Below, in pieces: positions 7,569 to 17,080 of a DNA stretch of 64,000 nucleotides; positions within the stretch are counted from its first letter, which is position 1, and the number at the start of each line of letters is the position of its first letter. The notes below the pieces were generated by a model that was given only the letters and a program-made list of their open reading frames with translations, was not told the DNA's origin and made no database searches. The stretch is from Chryseobacterium echinoideorum (GTDB lineage Bacteria; Bacteroidota; Bacteroidia; Flavobacteriales; Weeksellaceae), in assembly GCF_007474535.1 (NCBI RefSeq), contig NZ_VKNW01000006.1:62001-126000 (forward strand), given 5' to 3'. The translations under genes were made by a program, and so were the position numbers.

Positions 7569-7970
7569 ATGGGCGAAGAGAATAAAATATTTAATAAGGT
7601 GAAAGAATGGTTGTTAGATTATGAATTTAACATCAGTTTTGAAGATCAGAATCAGAAAGTGCTGATTATTGAAAAAGAATCTAACGGAATTAAGAATATG
7701 ATTCTTATTGTTTCAGATTCAATATTAATTATGGAACAGTTTCTTTTTGAAATTAAAAATCCTACAGAAGAAATATACCGTACTTTACTTCAGAAAAACC
7801 GGGATATTGTACATGGCGCTTTTGTGCTTGATCATTCCGGGAAGAAAGTGATTTTTCGAGATACGTTGCCTACCGATAATATGGCACAGAATGAAGTAAT
7901 GGCATCAATTAATTCTTTAGGGATTTTGGTTGGTGAATTTAACAGTGAAATGATAAAAATGAGTAAATAA
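7569..7970 (+). CDS. Tir-chaperone/YbjN-like protein, first gene of the PspA operon
   Basis: A 133-residue acidic protein with alternating strands and helices (KVKEWLLDYEFNI, QNQKVLIIEKESNGIKNMILIVSDSILIMEQFLFEI, then IYRTLLQKNRDIVHGAFVLD). This is the CesT-like alpha/beta fold annotated in Bacteroidota as Tir chaperone or YbjN type. Such proteins often accompany PspA and flotillin genes and are thought to act as small chaperones or adaptors. No signal peptide or membrane segment is seen. It begins the operon downstream of the consensus promoter and ends 14 bases before pspA. The fold call is from pattern and context. Confidence 0.55.
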   Translation: MGEENKIFNKVKEWLLDYEFNISFEDQNQKVLIIEKESNGIKNMILIVSDSILIMEQFLFEIKNPTEEIYRTLLQKNRDIVHGAFVLDHSGKKVIFRDTLPTDNMAQNEVMASINSLGILVGEFNSEMIKMSK

Positions 7971-7984
7971 TAAAAATTTATAGT

Positions 7985-8686
7985 ATGAATATTTTTAAAA
8001 GATTATACACAATAGGAAAAGCCGAGGTCAGTTCGGCGTTAGAGAACTTTGAAGATCCTATAAAACTTACGGAAGCCGGAATTGCAGATATGAAAGATCA
8101 GCTTGCGGAAAGCCTTGAAGCTTTGGCTCAGTTAAAAGCACTTTCAATCCGTAAAAAAAATGAAGCGGAAGCGGAGGGACATTCGGCGGGAGATTATTAC
8201 GCAAAGGCAGTTTTGCTGGTTCAGAAATCGGAAAAAGGTGAAATAGAAGTTTCGGAAGGCGACCGTCTTGCAAAAGAAGCTTTGAAGAAGCAAAATGAAT
8301 CACAGAAAAAGGCAGAAATCTTAAAAACTGAAACTGAAAAACTACAGGAAGAATGTGAAAAAATGCAGACTAATATCAATCAGTTGAAATCTAATATTTC
8401 AAAATGGGAAAATGAGTTGCGTACTTTGGAAGCGAGAGTTCAGGTAAGTGAGGCGACAAGGGATATTAATCGAAAAATGACTCAGATTGACAGCAGTAGC
8501 GCAGTTTCAATGCTTGAAAAACTAAAAGAAAGAGTAGTTCAGCAGGAAGCAGTGGCGGAAGCGTATTCTGAATTGGCGAAAACCGGTAAGACGGTGGATC
8601 AGGAGATTGATGATTTGGTAAAAAATACCGATGGAGAAGCAGAAAATGCTCTTCAGAAATTAAAAAAAACACTTAAAAAAGGCTAA
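7985..8686 (+). CDS. pspA: PspA/IM30 family membrane-stress protein
   Basis: A 233-residue almost entirely helical coiled-coil protein. It starts with the family N-terminus (NIFKRLYTIGKAEVSSALENFEDPIKL), an amphipathic helix that binds the inner membrane leaflet, followed by long heptad segments rich in Lys, Glu and Ala, and a C-terminal acidic helix. PspA/Vipp1 proteins assemble into ESCRT-III-like rods and rings that protect or remodel stressed membranes. The next gene starts three bases after the stop, so the two are co-translated. The neighbours (YqiJ-like, flotillin) match known PspA associations. Confidence 0.88.
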   Translation: MNIFKRLYTIGKAEVSSALENFEDPIKLTEAGIADMKDQLAESLEALAQLKALSIRKKNEAEAEGHSAGDYYAKAVLLVQKSEKGEIEVSEGDRLAKEALKKQNESQKKAEILKTETEKLQEECEKMQTNINQLKSNISKWENELRTLEARVQVSEATRDINRKMTQIDSSSAVSMLEKLKERVVQQEAVAEAYSELAKTGKTVDQEIDDLVKNTDGEAENALQKLKKTLKKG

Positions 8687-8689
8687 GAT

Positions 8690-9331
8690 ATGACCTTTCA
8701 GGAATTTTTACATATTGCATTTACTCCGGTAAACACTGTTTTGAGCGTGTTGCTGATTTTGGCAGTGATCTACTGGATATTTACGATCATTACAGGTTTG
8801 GATATTGATGTAGGTATTGATGCTGATTTTGATGCCGAAACTCCCGATGGTGATGTGCATGTTCCTGAAGATCCTTCTGCATGGATTCAGTTTTTAAAAT
8901 TTCTGAATCTTGATATTGTTCCGGTGACTTATTTTTTGACGATATCGCTTTTTTTTACATGGGTGGTTTCGTTTTACATTGAAGTTTTTATTTCGCCGGT
9001 TTTTTGGATGGCTGCTTTGTTGGTGATTCCTGCTTTTTTGATTAGCATTTTGGTAACTAAAATTATGCTGAAACCATTAAACCCCTTTTTCAGAGAGATT
9101 AATCATAAAGGTGAAAAAGCATACGATTTTTTGGGAAGAGAAGGAAGAATGAAGTCTACCATTTATGACGGAAAAATAGGAATTCTGGAAGTTTTCATCG
9201 GAAGTGACCCGATGACGCTCATGGTAAAAAGTAAAGATGGTGAAAGAATAGAACAAGGAACTACCGTTATCATAGTGGATGAAGATTCTCAGAAGAAATT
9301 TTATTATGTAGCTACAGAAATCCACTTTTAA
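8690..9331 (+). CDS. YqiJ-like membrane protein with C-terminal OB fold
   Basis: A 213-residue protein with membrane segments at about residues 15-36, 80-100 and 104-127, and an Asp-rich loop (DIDVGIDADFDAETPDGDVHVPED) between the first and second. Residues 145-213 form a small beta barrel (YDFLGREGRMKSTIYDGKIGILEVFIGSD, then GTTVIIVDEDSQKKFYYV) of the NfeD/YqiJ OB type. In E. coli yqiJ precedes the flotillin yqiK, and NfeD-type proteins generally pair with SPFH proteins. The same order is seen here, so it probably partners the flotillin downstream at the inner membrane. Confidence 0.75.
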   Translation: MTFQEFLHIAFTPVNTVLSVLLILAVIYWIFTIITGLDIDVGIDADFDAETPDGDVHVPEDPSAWIQFLKFLNLDIVPVTYFLTISLFFTWVVSFYIEVFISPVFWMAALLVIPAFLISILVTKIMLKPLNPFFREINHKGEKAYDFLGREGRMKSTIYDGKIGILEVFIGSDPMTLMVKSKDGERIEQGTTVIIVDEDSQKKFYYVATEIHF

Positions 9332-9483
9332 ATAACAAATCATGATTACTTTTTTTATAATAATTTTTAGCTATATTTTGAAATTATTACTTTGAATTTT
9401 TGATTAAATATTATTAATATAAAACTGCGCTTTTTGTGCAATTAAATAAAAAAAACACAATAAATAATAAACTATAAAAATAT

Positions 9484-11493
9484 ATGAACACAACTTTAAT
9501 TGCTGGAATTGTTATCATTACGATAGCTTCCATAGGATTGATTTTCTGGATTTTATCCATGTACAAAAAAACCGTTCAGGGAATTGTTATTCTTAGAACA
9601 GGTTACGGAGGAACTAAAGTATTTTTTAATGCGGGGATCGTGATTCCGGTCATCCACAGAATGGAGTCGATGGATATCTCTGTGAAAAAATTAGAAATAG
9701 CCAGGGAAGGAAAAGCGGGTTTGATCTGTAAAGATAATATGAGAGCCGATATTCAGGTAGCTTTTTTTATCAGGGTTAATAAATCGGTAGATGATATTGT
9801 GAATGTTGGTCAGACAATCGGTTGCCAAAGAGCTTCTGATATCAATACATTGAGAGAGTTATTTGAAGCTAAATTTTCTGAAGCTTTGAAAACTGTTGGT
9901 AAAAAGTTTGAATTTATTGAATTGTACGAAGCAAGAAGTGAGTTCCGTCAGGAAATTTTGGATATCATCGGTACGGATCTTAATGGTTATGTTCTGGATG
10001 ACTGCGCAATTGATTATCTGGAGCAGACTTCCATTGAGAGTTTAGATAAAGATAATATTTTGGATTCTGAAGGTATTAAGAAGATCACCGAATTAACAGC
10101 AACGCAGAATATTAAAGCCAATCAGGTTCGCAGAGACGAGGAAAAAACAATCACGAAGCAGAATGTAGAAGCTCGTGAAGCAATTTTAGAGCTGGAAAAA
10201 CAGCTGGCTGAAAAAGAAGAATCACAAAAAAGAGAAGTTGCTAACATTAAAGCTCGCGAAAATGCCGAAATTCTAAAAGTGGATGAAGAAGAGCGTTTGA
10301 AATATGAAACCGTTCGCATTGCTACCGAAGAAAAACTTCAGATTGCAGAAGAAAATAAGCAAAGACAGGTTGTGATCGCAGCTAAAAATAAAGAAAGGGC
10401 AGATTTGGTAGAAACGGAAAGAGTGCAGAAAGATAAAATGCTGGAAGCAACCGAGAGGGAAAGAATTGTTTCTTTGGCTCAGATCGAGAAAGAAAAAGCA
10501 ATCGAACTGGAAAAGAAAAATATTCAGGATGCGATCCGTGAGCGTTTAACCATGGAGAAGACAGTGGTAGAAGAGCAGCAGGGAATCAAGGATCTTGAAG
10601 CATTCAAAACTGCAGACAGAACAAAACAGGTTGAAATCACTTTGGCAACTCAGGAAGCTGAGAAGAAGCTTATTGAGGAAACAAGAGCTGCAGAAGCCAG
10701 AAAATTAGCTGCTGAAAAAGATGCTCAAAAATATGTTATTGAAGCACAGGCTAAAAGAGATGCTGCCGAAAAAGAAGCTGAAGCGCGTAAAATTATTGCG
10801 GACGCGAAGGCAAAAGAAGAAGCTACTGTTGGTCTATCTGAAGCTCAGGTTCTTCATGCAAAAGCTGATGCAGCCGAAAGACAGGGAATTGTTGAGGCGA
10901 TTGTGATTGAGAAAAAAGCGGATGCCATCAAGAAAGAAGGAATTGCTCAGGCAGAAGTAATCAAAGAAAAAGCTTTGGCAGAAGCAGCCGGAATTACAGA
11001 AAAAGCTGAGGCGATGAAGAAACTGAACGATGCTGGAAAAGATCACGAAGAGTTCAGATTGACTCTGGCGAAGGAAAAAGAAGTGGAACTGGCTCAGATT
11101 TCAATTCAGAAAGATATTGCACAGGCACAGGCAGGAGTTTTGGCAGAAGCTTTCAAATCTGCAAAAATTGATATTGTTGGTGGTGATAATACATTCTTTG
11201 ATAATGTCGTTCGTCAGGTTTCGGCGGGTAAAGGATTAGATAAATTTATCAGTCACAGCGAAAACGCTACGTTAGTGAAAGAAAATCTTTTAGGTGATGG
11301 AGAAAATATCATCGGGAAAGTAATGGGAATGGTTGAGAAATATAACATTTCTTCCGAAGATATTAAAAACATGAGCATTGCGAGCCTTATTTTTAAACTG
11401 AATAATGTTGCCAATCAGCAAGAGAAAGGGTTGCTCGACAGAGCAATGGATATGGCAAGAAATTTAGGAATCGACCAAAAACCCATTAAGTAG
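9484..11493 (+). CDS. Flotillin-like (YqiK-type) SPFH protein
   Basis: A 669-residue flotillin. Residues 4-24 form an N-terminal membrane anchor (LIAGIVIITIASIGLIFWIL). An SPFH/Band 7 domain follows to about residue 200 (VILRTGYGGTKVFFNAGIVIPVIHRMESMDISVKKLEI). Then comes a long Ala/Glu/Lys coiled coil to about 560 with many EA repeats, and a C-terminal part with FFDNVVRQVSAGKGLDKF typical of flotillins. Such proteins form ring-like membrane microdomain scaffolds. A 152-base gap precedes it, yet strand and partners suggest one regulon with pspA and the YqiJ-like gene. The coding region uses many repeated GAA/GCA codons, which produce open antisense shadows. Confidence 0.9.
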   Translation: MNTTLIAGIVIITIASIGLIFWILSMYKKTVQGIVILRTGYGGTKVFFNAGIVIPVIHRMESMDISVKKLEIAREGKAGLICKDNMRADIQVAFFIRVNKSVDDIVNVGQTIGCQRASDINTLRELFEAKFSEALKTVGKKFEFIELYEARSEFRQEILDIIGTDLNGYVLDDCAIDYLEQTSIESLDKDNILDSEGIKKITELTATQNIKANQVRRDEEKTITKQNVEAREAILELEKQLAEKEESQKREVANIKARENAEILKVDEEERLKYETVRIATEEKLQIAEENKQRQVVIAAKNKERADLVETERVQKDKMLEATERERIVSLAQIEKEKAIELEKKNIQDAIRERLTMEKTVVEEQQGIKDLEAFKTADRTKQVEITLATQEAEKKLIEETRAAEARKLAAEKDAQKYVIEAQAKRDAAEKEAEARKIIADAKAKEEATVGLSEAQVLHAKADAAERQGIVEAIVIEKKADAIKKEGIAQAEVIKEKALAEAAGITEKAEAMKKLNDAGKDHEEFRLTLAKEKEVELAQISIQKDIAQAQAGVLAEAFKSAKIDIVGGDNTFFDNVVRQVSAGKGLDKFISHSENATLVKENLLGDGENIIGKVMGMVEKYNISSEDIKNMSIASLIFKLNNVANQQEKGLLDRAMDMARNLGIDQKPIK

Positions 11494-11577
11494 TCTCTGA
11501 GAAAGTCCTGAAAGGATATTTTAACAAAAGATAGGTGGAAATCCTGTCAATTTAGAGAAATAAATATTGTATTGTGT

Positions 11578-11622
11578 AAAACTCTCATAGTGTAATTTTC
11601 AGTACTACTTTGAGAGTTTTTC
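11578..11622 (+). terminator. Terminator downstream of the flotillin gene
   Basis: AAAACTCTCA (11578-11587) pairs with TGAGAGTTTT (11611-11620), with additional pairing (TAGT/ACTA) inside the 23-base loop and T residues at the end of the stem. It may be partial, since the ATPase gene downstream is on the same strand. Confidence 0.55.
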
Positions 11623-11871
11623 CTAAATGTTTTGATCAATAAGAATGAGCTAAAATCTGTTTTTAATAAAAGTTAATTCAATAAATTTTAGCTAAAAATC
11701 AAGTCTATATTAGACCTTAGCTGAGCGAACGTCTTTACGAATGAAAAAAAGCACACACAATATTTTCAAGAAAATCTTTGCGGACTTTGCGTTAAAAGCT
11801 CTCGCAGTAATTTAAAAATATAACAGAATGATGATGACATCAAACATCTATCATCAAACATCTAAAAAACT
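11623..11871. other. Gene-free spacer with short direct repeats before the large ATPase
   Basis: No reading frame or RNA gene is apparent. It holds CTTTGCG twice (11776-11782 and 11785-11791) in a string of the kind scattered through Chryseobacterium intergenic DNA. A 12-base direct repeat CATCAAACATCT (11838-11849 and 11852-11863) ends eight bases before the ATPase start codon. Confidence 0.6.
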
Positions 11872-14800
11872 ATGTCAGAACAATTAAATTCAGGGACATA
11901 CGAAATCATACAGAACCGCTTGAATGAGCAGAAAAATGATCTCATTCAGAGGCTTCAGAAACTTAACGAAAACCGTAAAGAAATTTTCGGAGGAGTAGAT
12001 TTTTCATTGATTGCCAATGAGAGGATTTCTACTGAACACAACTGTATTGCAAAAGATATTTTTTCTTTAAAAAATACATTGATTTTTGGCTCCAATGCGC
12101 ATTTAGGTTTGCAAACGGAAATTAATATCTCTGATGTTTTCTCTGTTTATAAAATCAACAATAAGCGTTTTGAACCGCAGGATTCTTCATTAATAAATGA
12201 TGAAGTATTTGTAGAAGAGTTCAAAAATCTATACAAATACTACAGAAACACATTTTTTGCGCGCTTTCACTTCACCGAAAACTATCTGTACATGGTTTTT
12301 CAGCTGTCTGAAAGTACTTCGGATGTGAAAGCTTTCAAATGGCTGATTAAAGACGGTCATCTTACTTACGTTGATTCACGAAGTGCTTCGGAAGTTACTT
12401 ACCCGCCACAACATGGTTTTGCATGGACAAAAGCAACCAGAGATATGCAGCGAAGCGGAAAATTCCCTCACGTTTCTTTGGCAGATAAAGTTTTTGTGGA
12501 GTCTATCGGTGGAGATTTAACCATAAAAATTGAAGACAATACCGATACCGGAAAAGGAATTTATTCTGAGGAAGTTGTACATAAAGACCAGAATCTGGAT
12601 GATGCCGAAATTCATTTCTGTGACTTGGATAATCTGGTTTTATTTAAAATTAAACCGTATCAGGAAACGGAACGTTATTTCATTTATAATCATAAAGAAA
12701 AGAAAGTTTCCAGAGTAGATACGCTGAAATATTCTGCAGTTTTACTTCCGGAAAATCAGGGTGTTTTGTTTTCAAACGGGTATGCGTTGCAGACGGGAGG
12801 TTTGAAGGTGATTTCTCAGGATTCAAACCGTCTTCACTATCTCAAAACGATTTCCGAACCGAATGGGGAAAATTTCATGTATATCTTTTACGATGATAAA
12901 ACGAATAATTATCAGCTGATTTCCTATAACATTATTTCGCAAACAATAGAAACCCCAATTCGATGCAGTGGTTTTTCCATTTTGCATGACGGAAAATTGA
13001 TTTATCTAAGAGAAAGCGTAGAAACGACAAAGCATCATCTGTCACAAATCTGGCAGACTCCGTATTCAAAAGAATTGCAGCCGAATACGGAAAAATCGGA
13101 TACTCTTCTTTATAAAATCGGAAATAAAGATATTGTGAGAGTGATGGCAGAAAGTCAGGAACTGATTACTTTGCTGAATAAAAAAGACTCTTACAGCGGA
13201 TTATATGATGATATTGTAAAACTTTCTACTACTATTTTAGATGCGTATTATTTTCTTGGGGATGATGAAGTTCAGAATTTAGATCAACCTTTAAAGGAAA
13301 TCAGAAAAATTGCCCATTCTGCCATTAACGAATATGAAAAAGTACTTGAGCAGAAGAAAAATACAGCTGAAGCTGTTGAAAAAATAAAAACAGCATCTGA
13401 AAAAATATTAGACGATACCAAAAGAATCAATTATTCACAATTGACTGAATATATTGATATGCTTTCCCAAATCAGAGCTTTGCGTGGCGAAATTACCGGA
13501 GCAAGAGATTTAAAATATGTAGATGTTACAGTTCTTGATTCTTTGGAGAAATCATTGGCTGAAAGGTCGGAACAGCTTTCTAATGCTTGTGTGAATTTCC
13601 TACTTCAGGACGATGCTTTACTTCCGTATCAGAACAGAGCGCAGCAGATTTCTGAAAATATCATCAATTTACAGAAAGCGATTGATGCTAAAACAATTGA
13701 AGAGGAGATTAATAATCTTTCGGGACAGCTTGAGCTTTTGGTGGATATTGTCAATAATTTAAAAATTGAAGACACGTCACAATCTACACAGATTATTGAG
13801 AATATTTCGGTCATTTTTGCAAGACTAAATCAGGAGAGATTAGAATTGTCAAAACGGAAGAGAGAAATTTCAGGTAAAGAACTATCTGCTGATTTTCAGG
13901 CTCAAATGACTTTGTTTGATCAGTCCGTCATCAATTTCCTTGAATTATCTCAGACTCCCGAAAAATGTGACGAATATCTGACGAAACTTTCCATTCATTT
14001 GGAAGAAATGGAAACGAAGTTTGTTGATTTCGATGAATTTATCCGAAAAATTGAAGAAAAGCGTGAAGAAGTTTATGGTCATTTTCAAAACAAAAGAGTT
14101 CAGTTAACCGAGTCCAGAAATAAGCGAACTCAAAGCCTTTATGATTCTGCACAGCGGATTTTAAAATCAGTGCAGACAAAATCGGAGTCATTCGATTCTG
14201 AAAATGAAATCAACGGCTATTTTGCAACCGATTTAATGGTGGAAAAAGTACGTGATATTTCACGGCAGCTTATGGAAATGGACGATTCTGCCAAAGCGGA
14301 AGAAATCCAGACTTTGCTGAAAACTTCGCAACAGGAATCGGTAAGAAAACTGAAAGATAAAAAGGAAATTTATGCAGATGGCGACCATGTCATTGCTTTG
14401 GGTGATTATAAGTTTGCAGTAAACCGTCAGAATTTAGACCTTACGTTGGTCATGAGAAATGCGCAGTATTATTATCATTTAACGGGAACTGCATTTTATG
14501 AGCCTTTAAATTTTGATACCATTTCGGATTATAAAGAAGTCTGGAGTCAGGAATATATTTCAGAAAATCAATATGTAAAGCGTTTCGAATATTTGGCGTG
14601 GAATGTTTTTTCTCAAAATAGAAATATCAATACTGAAGAGCAGAACTTAACTGCAATTCAGCAGTTTATGACTGAGCATTTTGGAGAAGGTTTGGTAAAG
14701 GGAATTCATGATGAAGATGCATTGACTATTATCTCGAAGCTTCAGCAGATGCACAACGAACTGGGATTGATGCAATTTACATCATCCGAAAGAGCTTTGG

Positions 14801-16683
14801 CGCAATTGTTCTGGTATTTTCTGAATCAGGAAAGGAAAGATTATTATCAAAAGCAGTTTGAAGCAGCGAATTTAATTTCAAAATCTTTCACAACAGAGAA
14901 AGGGTTTCAATATTTGAATGATGAACTTTCAAGTGAGATCAAATCATTTGCTCAGAATAATCATCTTTTTGCTGAAATAAATTACTTTAACACTGCTGTT
15001 TATCTGAAAAGGGAAAACAAGTCATCTTTTTTGGTTTCTGAAAAAGCTGGTTTGCTGTATGAATCATTCTTAAAAGATTTAAAGGAAAAAGGCAAAGATT
15101 TAGAGTTTATTGATCAGTTGAATGATCTGAAACAGTATCCTGCAGCCTGTTTTTCGATTGCTGAAAGTGCTTTGAATGCGTTTTTATTTAATACAGAATC
15201 AAATTTTGAAGATGATATTAAAAAAGAAGCGGCGGTATTTTTCGTAACACAGCATTTTGATGCTAAAAATATACTTCATATTTCTTATGAGGCATTTTTG
15301 AAAGGATTAAAATCATTAGAGAAAGACGTAGATTATGTTTTGAATTATTATGAATTCAGTTCTCGTTTATCCAGTTTCAATGAGGTGGTTGTTCCGAAAT
15401 ACAAACAGCTTCAGGAATTGAAAGCAAAATGGGTGAACGATAAAAAGAGAGCCCTGAAAATTGACACTTTCAAATCTCAGGTTTTAAGTTCGTTTGTAAG
15501 AAACAGATTGATTAATGATGTATATTTTCCGTTAATCGGAGCCAATTTAGCCAAGCAATTGGGAACGGTCGGAAACGACAAACGTACCGACAGAATGGGA
15601 ATGTTGCTGTTGGTTTCGCCTCCCGGTTACGGTAAAACCACTTTAATGGAATACATGGCAGACCGAATGGGATTGGTTTTCATGAAAATCAACGGTCCTT
15701 CAATCGGTCATGATATTGTTTCTACCGATCCGAATGAAGCAAAAAATGCAGGAGCAAAGCAGGAACTTGAAAAGTTGAATCTGGCTTTAGAAATGGGCGA
15801 TAATGTAATGTTGTATCTTGATGATATTCAGCATTGTAATCCTGAATTTTTGCAGAAATTCATTTCTTTAGCAGACGGACAGCGAAAAATTGAAGGGATT
15901 TATAATGGTGAAAGCAAAACATACGATTTAAGATCAAAGCGTTTCTGCCTGGTTATGGCAGGAAATCCTTACACGGAAAGTGGTGAAAAGTTCAGAATTC
16001 CGGATATGTTGGCCAACCGTTCTGATACATATAATTTGGGTGAAATTTCTGGAAGCAAAACAGATTTATTCGATTTAAGTTTAATTGAAAATGCTTTGAT
16101 GTCGAACGATTATCTTACCCGACTGACTCAGTTCGGGATGGAAAATCTGTACAATTTATATGAAAGTATTCAATCCAATTCTCCGAATGTAGATTTGGCA
16201 GGAAATTTCAGCTCAAATGAAATTTCGGATTTCAGAAAAGTTTTAGAAAATACATTGAAAGTAAGAGATGCTGTTTTAAAAGTAAATAAACAATATATTT
16301 CTTCTGCGGCAATGTCTGATGAATATAGGGATGAGCCGGCTTTCAAGCTGCAGGGATCTTACCGAAATATGAATAAACTTATTTCCCAGATTCAGCCTAT
16401 TTTAAAAGAGGAAGAGGTTACTCAACTTGTTTTGAATCATTACCAGAATGAATCACAGACGTTGACGACCGGGGCGGAATCGAATATGTTGAAATTGAAG
16501 GAATTAATGAATTTGATTTCTGACGACGAAAAAAAACGTTGGGAAGACATCAAAAAAACTTTTGTCAAAAATAAAATGATCAAAGGTTTGGGCGAAAACG
16601 ACAGAATGACGCAGATTGTGGCATTGCTGGCTCAGTTTAGTGAAGGTCTTGACGGGATAAAAGACGTTTTAAAGAAAGATTAA
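11872..16683 (+). CDS. Very large AAA ATPase (DNA repair ATPase family) of the stress island
   Basis: A 1,603-residue cytosolic protein. Residues about 60-420 are strand-rich and propeller-like with repeated short motifs (FFARFHFTENYLYMVFQLSES, LDNLVLFKIKPY). Residues about 460-850 are long coiled coil. A helical middle follows. Residues about 1,225-1,460 carry one AAA domain with Walker A PPGYGKTT (Gly1252-Thr1256), Walker B MLYLDDIQ near 1,313-1,320 and a sensor-like FCLVMAGNPY. The protein family is commonly annotated DNA repair ATPase, but I know of no direct demonstration of that role. Its position between the flotillin and telA suggests a membrane-stress or Ter-linked function. The coiled coil plus a single terminal AAA module resembles large mechanical ATPases. 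Confidence 0.72.
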   Translation: MSEQLNSGTYEIIQNRLNEQKNDLIQRLQKLNENRKEIFGGVDFSLIANERISTEHNCIAKDIFSLKNTLIFGSNAHLGLQTEINISDVFSVYKINNKRFEPQDSSLINDEVFVEEFKNLYKYYRNTFFARFHFTENYLYMVFQLSESTSDVKAFKWLIKDGHLTYVDSRSASEVTYPPQHGFAWTKATRDMQRSGKFPHVSLADKVFVESIGGDLTIKIEDNTDTGKGIYSEEVVHKDQNLDDAEIHFCDLDNLVLFKIKPYQETERYFIYNHKEKKVSRVDTLKYSAVLLPENQGVLFSNGYALQTGGLKVISQDSNRLHYLKTISEPNGENFMYIFYDDKTNNYQLISYNIISQTIETPIRCSGFSILHDGKLIYLRESVETTKHHLSQIWQTPYSKELQPNTEKSDTLLYKIGNKDIVRVMAESQELITLLNKKDSYSGLYDDIVKLSTTILDAYYFLGDDEVQNLDQPLKEIRKIAHSAINEYEKVLEQKKNTAEAVEKIKTASEKILDDTKRINYSQLTEYIDMLSQIRALRGEITGARDLKYVDVTVLDSLEKSLAERSEQLSNACVNFLLQDDALLPYQNRAQQISENIINLQKAIDAKTIEEEINNLSGQLELLVDIVNNLKIEDTSQSTQIIENISVIFARLNQERLELSKRKREISGKELSADFQAQMTLFDQSVINFLELSQTPEKCDEYLTKLSIHLEEMETKFVDFDEFIRKIEEKREEVYGHFQNKRVQLTESRNKRTQSLYDSAQRILKSVQTKSESFDSENEINGYFATDLMVEKVRDISRQLMEMDDSAKAEEIQTLLKTSQQESVRKLKDKKEIYADGDHVIALGDYKFAVNRQNLDLTLVMRNAQYYYHLTGTAFYEPLNFDTISDYKEVWSQEYISENQYVKRFEYLAWNVFSQNRNINTEEQNLTAIQQFMTEHFGEGLVKGIHDEDALTIISKLQQMHNELGLMQFTSSERALAQLFWYFLNQERKDYYQKQFEAANLISKSFTTEKGFQYLNDELSSEIKSFAQNNHLFAEINYFNTAVYLKRENKSSFLVSEKAGLLYESFLKDLKEKGKDLEFIDQLNDLKQYPAACFSIAESALNAFLFNTESNFEDDIKKEAAVFFVTQHFDAKNILHISYEAFLKGLKSLEKDVDYVLNYYEFSSRLSSFNEVVVPKYKQLQELKAKWVNDKKRALKIDTFKSQVLSSFVRNRLINDVYFPLIGANLAKQLGTVGNDKRTDRMGMLLLVSPPGYGKTTLMEYMADRMGLVFMKINGPSIGHDIVSTDPNEAKNAGAKQELEKLNLALEMGDNVMLYLDDIQHCNPEFLQKFISLADGQRKIEGIYNGESKTYDLRSKRFCLVMAGNPYTESGEKFRIPDMLANRSDTYNLGEISGSKTDLFDLSLIENALMSNDYLTRLTQFGMENLYNLYESIQSNSPNVDLAGNFSSNEISDFRKVLENTLKVRDAVLKVNKQYISSAAMSDEYRDEPAFKLQGSYRNMNKLISQIQPILKEEEVTQLVLNHYQNESQTLTTGAESNMLKLKELMNLISDDEKKRWEDIKKTFVKNKMIKGLGENDRMTQIVALLAQFSEGLDGIKDVLKKD

Positions 16684-16685
16684 TA

Positions 16686-16719
16686 AAAAAATACTACGCA
16701 AAATGCGTAGTATTTTTTT
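16686..16719. terminator. Bidirectional terminator after the large ATPase
   Basis: ATACTACGCA (16691-16700) and TGCGTAGTAT (16704-16713) form a perfect stem with three-base loop, flanked by A and T runs that serve both the ATPase gene and the convergent HTH gene. Confidence 0.9.
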
Positions 16720-16727
16720 TAAAAATT

Positions 16728-17054
16728 TTAAGCCAGTTCATTTTCAAGAATTTTCTTCCATTTTGAAAATGTTGTACGGCTTATTTTGTACTTTCTGGAC
16801 ATGAAGCTGGTTGACAGATCATGTTTTTTCTGATAGTTCAGCAATTTCAGCATTGTTTTTTTATCATAGGTTTTTAGCTGCTGATTGGTCTTTGCTGTTT
16901 CTTTTGTGGGTTTAAAAAGCTTTTCATTAAGCTTTAAAATTTCATCTGTGGAATCCAGTTTGGCAATTTGTTCTCTTACCTTTGGGCATTCCAGCTTTTC
17001 GGGATACTGCATTTTCAAAAGATCCTGATAGATCTTGCTGTAGTTAGGTCTCAT
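16728..17054 (-). CDS. Small HTH protein, second of a Chryseobacterium-type pair
   Basis: A 108-residue basic protein. The N-terminal half (MRPNYSKIYQDLLKMQYPEKLECPK) and the C-terminal helix-turn-helix (MLKLLNYQKKHDLSTSFMSRKYKISRTTFSKWKKIL) follow a pattern frequent in Chryseobacterium and Elizabethkingia, where copies are annotated as transposase or HTH protein. No catalytic DDE domain is present, so it cannot transpose by itself. It lies 26 bases downstream of the other HTH gene, apparently one operon. Regulation of a neighbouring locus or a relic of an IS3-type orfA are both possible. Confidence 0.55.
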   Translation of the reverse strand: MRPNYSKIYQDLLKMQYPEKLECPKVREQIAKLDSTDEILKLNEKLFKPTKETAKTNQQLKTYDKKTMLKLLNYQKKHDLSTSFMSRKYKISRTTFSKWKKILENELA

Positions 17055-17080
17055 AGAATACTGTATTTTGTTTGTTGGTG

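Noticed and set aside
10122..10319. Antisense frames in the flotillin coiled coil (also 10834-11046)
   Set aside because: They are Ser/Phe-rich shadows of GAA/GCA codons with no protein-like features.
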